A stretch of 64,000 nt of DNA from Bacteroidota bacterium (GTDB lineage Bacteria > Bacteroidota > Bacteroidia > Bacteroidales > NBLH01). The position numbers and the translations under genes were made by a program. The stretch lies in NCBI GenBank assembly GCA_025361565.1, contig JANYKN010000154.1, forward strand, positions 1 to 64,000, written 5' to 3'. Below the pieces are notes generated by a model. The model was not told the DNA's origin. It did no database searches and saw nothing but the letters and a program-made list of their open reading frames with translations. Positions 17,125 through 24,490 of this stretch are shown here, in pieces (the stretch's first letter is position 1; each line of letters begins with the position of its first letter).

Positions 17125-17511
17125 ATGGAAAGCCTATATATTGCACCAGGTAATGCTACACCCGAAATCCGGTTTGATACAGAGAATAGTGTATTATTTA
17201 TCAGCGGACAATCATATCCAGCAGATCCTCTTTCTTTCTATAAGCCTGTTTTTGATTGGCTTGACAAGTACTTATCTGAAAAAAAATTGGAAAACGGCTT
17301 GCATTTGAGTTTTAAGTTGGATTATTACAATACACCTACATCAAAACAATTTGCCAGGCTTTTTAAAATGCTCGAAAATAGTTATATACGAGATAAAGTT
17401 AAGATTAATTGGTTTTATGATGATAATGATTTAGATATGATGGAAGCTGGTCAGAGATACAGTAGCTTTAATGAATTAAAGTTTGAGATAATGAAAAATC
17501 TGCAAAATTGA
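17125..17511 (+). CDS. siaC: SiaC-family regulatory phosphoprotein (DUF1987)
   Basis: The 128-residue protein shows the family pattern: MESLYIAPGNATPEIRFD, then SGQSYPADPLSFYKP, and the C-terminal INWFYDDNDLDMMEAGQ. The phosphorylated threonine of characterised SiaC lies in a YxNTxxS-type motif; here it is YYNTPTSK with T70 as candidate. It folds like an anti-anti-sigma factor and should be the substrate of the upstream SiaB-like protein (3-base spacing). The output partner is not in the window. Confidence 0.85.
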   Translation: MESLYIAPGNATPEIRFDTENSVLFISGQSYPADPLSFYKPVFDWLDKYLSEKKLENGLHLSFKLDYYNTPTSKQFARLFKMLENSYIRDKVKINWFYDDNDLDMMEAGQRYSSFNELKFEIMKNLQN

Positions 17512-17619
17512 AACTTTCAAACCTCCGGAGCAATATACGCAGGAAGGGGTGGTCAAAACCTTTTCAAAGCGGTTTATCTTCCCCGTCCAATCCAATTTTG
17601 ATATTCAATGATAGAATTA

Positions 17620-17919
17620 CTAATTTTGACTGCCGCCTTGAATCTCTGCATATTCATTACTCATAGCAATCACTTCTTCATCGGTTGAATATTTTTCAAG
17701 AGCAGCTTTGAAGTCTTCAAAAGATTTGAAATCGCATTCAGTCAAAACCTTCGTAGTCATTTCATCAAAATTGCCTTCTTTTTTATATTCATCTGTTTTC
17801 ATAATTTCTACAGATCTTTTAAGAAATTTAACAACGTTTTTCTTTTCAGTATTACCGCCACAGTTCATTAAACCAACAGTTAAAACTGCCAAAACAATAA
17901 AAGTTAAAATTTTTTTCAT
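17620..17919 (-). CDS. Small lipoprotein (99 aa)
   Basis: A signal peptide with lipobox LMNC gives a lipidated cysteine at residue 19 (VLTVGLMNCGG). The mature part is 80 acidic/helical residues with a single further cysteine (TECDFKSF). No family is recognised. It is a single gene, read opposite to the SiaBC pair. Confidence 0.7.
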   Translation of the reverse strand: MKKILTFIVLAVLTVGLMNCGGNTEKKNVVKFLKRSVEIMKTDEYKKEGNFDEMTTKVLTECDFKSFEDFKAALEKYSTDEEVIAMSNEYAEIQGGSQN

Positions 17920-18290
17920 AATTCAAAATGTTTAAAATTCTAATTAAATTAAAAAATACACTGCAAAGTATGAAAATAATATGTGTTATAAAATATTAAA
18001 TATAACTTTCATCTTAAAATACATGTATCACAACATTTATGTTGAAATTATTAAAAAAGATAAGCCTTGATTTTAAGCTATCAACAAACTAATATTCGAA
18101 ACTTCACAACTTTTACAATTGTGAAATCTGTATTTCAAATGAGAGAAAGGAAAATAAAAAATGTAGATGGAAATTACTAAAAAAATAAAACAAAAAATAA
18201 TGATTAAATGACTTCAAAGGTGTTGATAATGAAAGACTTTGCCCAACAATAAGCATATCATAAAATCCATAGATTAATTAGATAGTTTTT
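17920..18290. other. Intergenic gap, 370 bp
   Basis: Very AT-rich, no coding frame. It holds the upstream region of the lipoprotein gene (minus) and the downstream end of the next minus-strand gene. No clear terminator was found. Confidence 0.4.
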
Positions 18291-18743
18291 TTAGTTTCCC
18301 ATTAATCGGTTCAAACGATTTTCATCAGATTCGTTATTTCGTTTTAATGCTTCTTTTTCGTTTTTCCTAATGGCCTTATAGTCCATTATCACTATTTCAT
18401 TATCAGTTGGATGGATAATTACCGGTATTTCAGCATTTTTATTTTTTAAAATTGAATACCAATAATCCATATATTTTTTTTTAATCCTATATTTATTGAA
18501 AGTGTCAGGATCTACTACATCCATAACAACGGTGAACATATAAAGTAATGATTTATTAATCGATATACTTGTTGCTTTTTCTGATAAATCTATAATTACT
18601 GCAGTTGATTTTTTTCCTTTGTACAAAATATAGAATTGAGTCCAAAACCAAACCCCATTTTTTTTACGTCCAATTGACAAAAACACTATAGCCACAATTC
18701 CAAATGGTAATCCCAGGCTCAAAAGCAAGATAAAAAATGCCAT
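18291..18743 (-). CDS. Hypothetical membrane protein (150 aa)
   Basis: One strong N-terminal membrane segment (about 2-24; FILLLSLGLPFGIVAIVFLS) is followed by a beta-rich domain. The motif KGKKSTAVIIDLSEK near 42-56 recalls DUF3592-like extracytoplasmic domains, and the charged C-terminus ends RLNRLMGN. The family assignment is weak. It is a single gene. Confidence 0.55.
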   Translation of the reverse strand: MAFFILLLSLGLPFGIVAIVFLSIGRKKNGVWFWTQFYILYKGKKSTAVIIDLSEKATSISINKSLLYMFTVVMDVVDPDTFNKYRIKKKYMDYWYSILKNKNAEIPVIIHPTDNEIVIMDYKAIRKNEKEALKRNNESDENRLNRLMGN

Positions 18744-18987
18744 TTTAGTTCATTTTAAATATTTATACTATTTTTTACCAACTTCAACCTTCAATTGAAT
18801 TTTTATCAAATATACAAAAAAAATCATTGTTTCATTGTTCAGTTTAACTCTAGATAATGTATGAGTTGCTTCTTTGCAATGGGCTGTAACTCTTGGTTTA
18901 CAACATCTAAATGCACTTTTTTGCGTTGACTCCATTCAGGGAGCAGGCTTGAAATAGAAAATTGTAAAGGAAATTGCCAACCCCAAA

Positions 18988-21117
18988 TCAAAAATTAACC
19001 CCCAAACTAACATTAAAATACCTGCTATAACCAAAAGTTCCTTTATCAAAACCATCATTTACGGTAGTTGTGGGGTATCTGATTTCCTGGTTTAGTATGT
19101 TGTAAACATAAGCTGAAAGAAAAACCTTATCGCTAAATATCTTGTTGAACCTGATGTTTCCGTTTAATGTAAAATACCCTGGTACTTCGTCGCCAATCCG
19201 GTGGCCATTTTCAACTCCCGTAATATCAGGTGCCCAATTGGTCAGCATTTTATCAACATAATATCCTGAAAGGCAAATAGTAGATTTCTTTAATAATTTG
19301 TATGAAACCGAAAAATAAGTCAACAAAGCCGGAGAATAACCCAAATCTATATTTTCATAACCATCCTGTAAATTCTTGGATTTCTGGTAAGTAATACTAA
19401 ATTTAGCATTCAAATTTGATGTAGGTTTTATTTGAATGCTCAATTCAGAGCCATTAGTAATTAGTTCACCGGAATTGGTGTTATAAAGTTTTATTTCCCC
19501 GTTTGAAATACTATTGGTTCTTGATATAAGTTTATCTGCACTATTTCTGAAAAGGCTAAAACTTATGCTTGCAAAATCTCCAATAATACCCAAATAATTT
19601 AACTCAAAAGTTTGCATGGTTGATGGAACTAATTGAGGCCGCTCCGGATTTCGGACTATGTCCATGTTTTCGCCAATGGCTGCTTGCTTGATTGCCATTC
19701 CGTACATAAATTTTAAATGATGCTCATCCGAAAAATGGTACAGGATTGCACCCCGTGGAATAGTCATAACATTGTCATATTCATAGGTTCCAACTCGTCG
19801 GACATAAGGTTGTGTAGATTGCCATCCATAAGTATAATTAATATGGTATTGAGGTGTTTGTTCAAGCCTTAAGCCACCCATTACACTTAATTTTGAGCTT
19901 ATGTTGTATGTTATTTGCGAATAAACAGCCCATGTCATTTTGTTCTCGTCACGATTCAACCCGGCATCCATGTTTGCGTAACCATTATATAAAGGCTGGT
20001 CAACCTTTAATTTATCTCTTAATACAATTGAATAATAGGCTCCGACTGAAAATTCTATTTTTGGGGAAAGTTTAAAATTACAATTTATCTCAGCATCGAT
20101 GGCTTCGGAATAAATATCATTGTATTCGTACAAAGCAGAATCAGTTCCTGTTTTATAATTCAAAATATCCCTGAAGCTATAATAACCAATTCTAGCATTA
20201 AGGTTGAAGTTTTTGCCCAATTTTTTGTCAACTCCAAACACAAAATTACTGGATTGAATTTGGGCCAGGTGCCCATCGTCAACACCTGGCTGAAAATCAA
20301 CAGTTCCGCGGCTGGTCATTGTTTGTGACGATTCAATATAGACATCTTTATATTTCATGGATAAATTAAAGTAGCGGCGATGATCTTCAAGCTGACCGTC
20401 AGTGGAGGCATACAAAGGTAAATTCCAGCTTGATATAATACTTGGGTTATTCATCATTTCGCGGTATGGTTTATCAATTCCGTTGGAACCATAAAAAGAA
20501 GCGTTCAATGAATAGCTAAAATCTTCCTTTTCTCCCGACAATCGGGTGAAAGCCTTGTAATTGCCATTATTTCCACCACCACCTTTAACAATATTCCCTG
20601 AATTTGCATCGTTGGTTATAATGTTGATAGCGCCCAGCAAAGCATTGTTTCCATAAATAACCGACATGGGGCCGCGTATCACTTCAATTCTATCAATGGC
20701 TTCAACAGGAACATTTACTTTTGTCAATGGCGAGGAATTATACCATTCTTCTTTTTGGTTGACGCCATTTACAAGAACAACCATGGTTTTAAAAGAACCC
20801 GTTGCAAAAAAACCACGGATTCCAAAATTATCGGTCCCAAACCAGAAATAATCGTTGATCATGTACATTCCAGGCACATTTTGCAAAATTTCTTCAAGTG
20901 TTTGCCAGCCGTTTACCTGAATATCTTCCCTCGAAATAATAACAATACTGGCAGGAATATTTGAAATAGGTTCAATTTTTTTATTGGCAGAATAAACCTC
21001 CATTTTCAGTAAATCTTCCAATGAAAGATCAAAAACACTGACGGAATCGTTAGTTTGTGAGACTGAAACCAGCGGAATAAATATAAGGATTATAAACAGT
21101 AATATTTTGTATGTCAT
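18988..21117 (-). CDS. TonB-dependent outer-membrane receptor
   Basis: The 709-residue outer-membrane transporter has a signal peptide (1-20, ending VSVSQ) and a TonB-box-proximal region (FDLSLEDLLKMEV). The plug domain follows (about 50-170; SREDIQVNGWQTLEEILQNV and IEVIRGPMSVIYGNNALLG are diagnostic). The rest is a 22-strand barrel ending in a terminal phenylalanine (LGVNF). It lacks the carboxypeptidase-like N-terminal domain and SusD partner of polysaccharide systems, so it looks like a cobalamin, siderophore or copper type receptor; the substrate is not shown. A palindrome at 21245-21265 upstream may be an operator. Confidence 0.9.
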   Translation of the reverse strand: MTYKILLFIILIFIPLVSVSQTNDSVSVFDLSLEDLLKMEVYSANKKIEPISNIPASIVIISREDIQVNGWQTLEEILQNVPGMYMINDYFWFGTDNFGIRGFFATGSFKTMVVLVNGVNQKEEWYNSSPLTKVNVPVEAIDRIEVIRGPMSVIYGNNALLGAINIITNDANSGNIVKGGGGNNGNYKAFTRLSGEKEDFSYSLNASFYGSNGIDKPYREMMNNPSIISSWNLPLYASTDGQLEDHRRYFNLSMKYKDVYIESSQTMTSRGTVDFQPGVDDGHLAQIQSSNFVFGVDKKLGKNFNLNARIGYYSFRDILNYKTGTDSALYEYNDIYSEAIDAEINCNFKLSPKIEFSVGAYYSIVLRDKLKVDQPLYNGYANMDAGLNRDENKMTWAVYSQITYNISSKLSVMGGLRLEQTPQYHINYTYGWQSTQPYVRRVGTYEYDNVMTIPRGAILYHFSDEHHLKFMYGMAIKQAAIGENMDIVRNPERPQLVPSTMQTFELNYLGIIGDFASISFSLFRNSADKLISRTNSISNGEIKLYNTNSGELITNGSELSIQIKPTSNLNAKFSITYQKSKNLQDGYENIDLGYSPALLTYFSVSYKLLKKSTICLSGYYVDKMLTNWAPDITGVENGHRIGDEVPGYFTLNGNIRFNKIFSDKVFLSAYVYNILNQEIRYPTTTVNDGFDKGTFGYSRYFNVSLGVNF

Positions 21118-21617
21118 AGTTCCGTTATTTACATATTAAAGTTTAGTTAAATACCAAAGTATTGAATATGTTTTTACAAATTGAAAATTGCAATTGATGA
21201 TTTTAAAAAAGTATTTAAAATCATTCATGCTAAATATAAACATAAAATGTCAATTATTGACATTTGAATGAATGAGTTAGTTTAAAAAAAGTTGCTTATC
21301 GATCTGTTAGTATTGCACTTATAGGGTATTCGACTAATATAATGACAAATTCGTATATTAATTTCTCCCTAGCTAATTTCCAATTTAGTTTGCCAAGCGA
21401 TAGCCAAAGCCAATTTCAGAAACTAATGATTATTAATCAATTCCAAAATAATTTCAAAACCATGTAAATTATGAGTATCTTTAAAAATATAAGATTCTTC
21501 TATTCCGTTTTACTTAAGTAAGAAAATTATAAATAAATTGATTTTAATAAGAATGATATAACCTTCTCTGAATGAGTAATCAACATGATAGATAATCACA
21601 AATTAATATCAACCACC
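21118..21617. other. Divergent intergenic region, 500 bp
   Basis: It separates the TonB receptor from the TPR-caspase gene. The only clear structure is the palindrome at 21245-21265. No coding frame. Confidence 0.5.
21245..21265. promoter_or_regulatory. Perfect palindrome, candidate operator
   Basis: AAATGTCAA / TTGACATTT arms of 9 bases surround a 3-base centre. It lies 128 bases upstream of the TonB receptor start and about 350 bases upstream of the caspase gene. The size and symmetry suit a dimeric regulator; which one is unknown. Confidence 0.4.
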
Positions 21618-23477
21618 ATGAAAACTAAAATAGCTTCTTTTTTAATACTCTTATCGGTAAATTGCAATTTACTGTTTTCGCAAAATACAGATCCATCCAC
21701 ACTGAATTCAATTACAATTCAATCTATAAAAATGGGGGATTATGATAAATCAATTCAAATTTTAAATAAAGAAATCAATTACAATCCACGTTATGCCGAA
21801 GCTTATAATTTAAGGGCATGGACGCTTCTTTATATGAATGAGTATAACAAGGCCATCAATGATGCCACCACTGCACTTTCGATGGAAAAAAGGCATTATA
21901 CATATGATACCAGGGCAACTGCTTATGCCCTAAGCGGTGATTACAGGAAAGCAATTATGGATCTGGATGAAGCCATTCTAATCGAAAAATATACTGCACT
22001 TTATTTCTACAAGCGTGGGCTGTTTAAAATGGAAATAAATGATATTTCAGGTGCCGAAGGTGATTTTAAATGGGCTAAATTGTTTGATAAAAATGAAAGT
22101 TATCGTCAGGCAGATGATCCCTTGTTCAGAAAGCTTGCTTTTAAAATCCCATTTCAGGAATATGTAAAAAAACAAGTGGAAGAAAAAATTACCTTATGGC
22201 AACAAAAAGGAGAATACGAAAAAACCTCAGATTTTCAAAAACGGGTAAATGAAGCTAGCCGCAATTTGATGGTTCAACAATACACCAACGAAGCGATTGA
22301 ACAACTAAAGCTCGAATATACAAAGAACATTATTTGGAGTTCGCTAAAACTTAGTCAGTACGATGCAGATAACGAAACTTTCCTGATTCAAGCAGGCGAA
22401 ATTGATAATTTTGCTATTCCTGTTCCAGTTTCCGATGCTCAAAATTTTAAGCAAAAATGGGCTTCGATGAAATTTTCGGAACAAGATTATTATGTTAACA
22501 GCAATAGGCTCTTTCTTGCAAAACTAACCATTACTGAGCCCGAAAGCGGTAAAAAATATATTTACGACAGTAAAAAATCTACAACTTATTCAGCCAATAA
22601 CATCACTTATAATTTTAAACCGATTGAGATAAATGTAAACCAAAACAATGTTTCAAACAATACGGTAATAACTGATAATAATACTGTTGTTGGCTCTTCG
22701 GATGTAGATGTCAATATTCCGGTAAACGCTCAAATCAATGATAAAACTTTTGCAGTAATTATTGCAAACGAAAACTATAGCCGCGAAGTTAAAGTTCAAT
22801 ATGCGGCCAATGATGGCAAAATATTTAAAGAATATTGCGAAAAAACATTGGGAATACCATCCAAAAACATCCATTTTCAGCAAGATGCAACTTTCGGGAC
22901 CATGAAATCGGAAATAAAATGGATTTCTGACGTTATTGGAGCTTACAATGGTCAGGCAAAAGCCATTTTTTACTATGCAGGCCATGGCATGCCCAACGAA
23001 GCCGATTTATCTGCATATATGCTGCCTGTTGATGGGTTTTCAAGTGATTTTGAAACCGCAATTAAGTTGGATGATTTATATGAGCGTTTAGCAAAAAATC
23101 CAGCACAAAGTGTTACCGTATTTATGGATGCATGTTTTAGCGGCAGCATCCGGGACAATGGTATGTTGGCCAATGCACGTTCAGTGGTTATAAAACCGAA
23201 CAGCAATTCAATTAAAGGAAATACAGTGGTTTTCAGTGCGGCAACTGGCAAAGAAACAGCATTTCCTTACAAAGAAAAACAACACGGATTGTTTACCTAT
23301 TTTTTGTTGAAAAAACTACAGGAAACAAAAGGAGAAACAGATTTTCAGGCACTTTCTGATTATGTAATACGAAATGTAAAGCAGCAATCGGTTGTAGTAA
23401 ACCAAAAATCGCAGACTCCACAAGTAAATACATCGGAAAAGATGGCAAATACATGGCAGGAAATGAAATTTAAATAA
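21618..23477 (+). CDS. Secreted TPR-caspase (peptidase C14) protein
   Basis: I choose ATG 21618 because it begins a signal peptide (MKTKIASFLILLSVNCNLLF, ending FSQ); the frame is open 11 codons upstream. In the 619-residue protein, three or four TPR units occupy about 35-155. A charged linker region follows (170-330). A C14 caspase-like domain covers about 375-600, with catalytic His456 (YYAGHGMP) and Cys506 (MDACFSGS). Such proteins are predicted cysteine proteases with Arg/Lys specificity. Export and TPRs suggest a periplasmic or envelope role. No defence genes adjoin it. Confidence 0.85.
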   Translation: MKTKIASFLILLSVNCNLLFSQNTDPSTLNSITIQSIKMGDYDKSIQILNKEINYNPRYAEAYNLRAWTLLYMNEYNKAINDATTALSMEKRHYTYDTRATAYALSGDYRKAIMDLDEAILIEKYTALYFYKRGLFKMEINDISGAEGDFKWAKLFDKNESYRQADDPLFRKLAFKIPFQEYVKKQVEEKITLWQQKGEYEKTSDFQKRVNEASRNLMVQQYTNEAIEQLKLEYTKNIIWSSLKLSQYDADNETFLIQAGEIDNFAIPVPVSDAQNFKQKWASMKFSEQDYYVNSNRLFLAKLTITEPESGKKYIYDSKKSTTYSANNITYNFKPIEINVNQNNVSNNTVITDNNTVVGSSDVDVNIPVNAQINDKTFAVIIANENYSREVKVQYAANDGKIFKEYCEKTLGIPSKNIHFQQDATFGTMKSEIKWISDVIGAYNGQAKAIFYYAGHGMPNEADLSAYMLPVDGFSSDFETAIKLDDLYERLAKNPAQSVTVFMDACFSGSIRDNGMLANARSVVIKPNSNSIKGNTVVFSAATGKETAFPYKEKQHGLFTYFLLKKLQETKGETDFQALSDYVIRNVKQQSVVVNQKSQTPQVNTSEKMANTWQEMKFK

Positions 23478-23492
23478 AGAAGAACTCATGCT

Positions 23493-23637
23493 GAGGCTGT
23501 CTAAAAAGGGTTTTCTGGACGTTGAGCCTGTCGAAACGCTTATTGATAATCAATAACTTATATGCTTCGACAAACTCAGCACATCGCATTTCGATAAGCT
23601 CAATGTCCATCACTTTCAGGACTTTTTAGACAGCCTC
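23493..23637. repeat. 145-bp palindromic intergenic repeat element
   Basis: Outer inverted arms of 16 bases (GAGGCTGTCTAAAAAG at 23493-23508 and CTTTTTAGACAGCCTC at 23622-23637) enclose a second imperfect pair (GTTGAGCCTGTCGAAACGC facing GCTTCGACAAACTCAGCACA). It encodes nothing. The layout is that of a REP/MITE-like mobile repeat, and it may also act as a terminator for the caspase gene. Confidence 0.75.
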
Positions 23638-23689
23638 TTTTAATAATATGCATTGAAATGATATTCTTTGGATTTTAAACTTTCATCCA

Positions 23690-24232
23690 TTACCCAATCT
23701 CCAAAACCATATCAAAATTCCAACCATGGTATTCATATTGTCCCAATGTTTTAAAGCCGTTTTTCTTGTAAAAGTTGACGGCTTTTTCATTTGAGCATTG
23801 AACGCCACCCCATAGAATAATCCTTCCAATCCCATTTGCTTTTAATTCTGAAAGTATAAATTGGAATAAATGGTTTCCAATACCCATACTTTGCCATTCA
23901 TCAGCCACGGAAGGGGCAAAAGTGCAATCAGTTTTATGGTCAGGCGTCAATCCGTTTGATTGTAAACGAGGAGCATCATGTTCAAGATAACCTAGCCGGA
24001 TGATGGAATAGGCAATAATCTCCTTGGTTTCGCTTTCCTGCACTACGTATCCAATATTTTTATCTGAATTTTCGTAAAATCCAACAATTGAATCTTTATC
24101 AAATGGATGAGGGCCAAACCTGCTTTTGGTTTCAGGACTCAAATGTTCCAAATATTCAGTTAACTTATCAAAGTCATCCGGAATTAATTTTCGTAATAAA
24201 ACGGAACGATTATTTTTGGTTTGTATAATCAT
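23690..24232 (-). CDS. GNAT family N-acetyltransferase
   Basis: The 180-residue cytoplasmic protein carries the acetyl-CoA binding signature VADEWQSMGIGNHLFQF (Q/RxxGxG/A type) at about 110-126 and the C-terminal NFYKKNGFKTLGQYEYHG. The N-terminus (RKLIPDDFDKLTEYLEHLSPETKSRFG) is common in a GNAT subgroup acting on unknown small acceptors. A protein or small-molecule amine is the likely acceptor. It is a single gene next to the repeat element. Confidence 0.85.
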   Translation of the reverse strand: MIIQTKNNRSVLLRKLIPDDFDKLTEYLEHLSPETKSRFGPHPFDKDSIVGFYENSDKNIGYVVQESETKEIIAYSIIRLGYLEHDAPRLQSNGLTPDHKTDCTFAPSVADEWQSMGIGNHLFQFILSELKANGIGRIILWGGVQCSNEKAVNFYKKNGFKTLGQYEYHGWNFDMVLEIG

Positions 24233-24490
24233 ATGAATTCTTAAAAATGAATAATAACTCGCTTATTAGAAAGTGTTTTGATATAAAAATTCTTGATTCA
24301 GCTAAAAGTAAAAAATATTTCATACTTGATCCACATTAATCGCGAAATTTATATCACAATTGCAATTAAAATAAATATATTTGAATTCGTAAGTACGAGG
24401 TTATAAAATATTGCTATTTGTCCTAAAACTGGTTTAAAGGAAATCTGACTTTAGGCACACAACTAATTTCCAATTTCTAAAAATACGTAT

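Noticed and set aside
18988-21117. SusC-like receptor of a polysaccharide locus
   Set aside because: The protein lacks the SusC N-terminal carboxypeptidase-like domain, is too short, and no SusD gene is next to it.
21618-24232. A defence or toxin-antitoxin system around the caspase gene
   Set aside because: The caspase protein has a signal peptide, and the neighbours are a TonB receptor, a palindromic repeat and a GNAT protein with no immunity-like partner; the GNAT is too long for a TacT-type toxin and lacks a small antitoxin gene.
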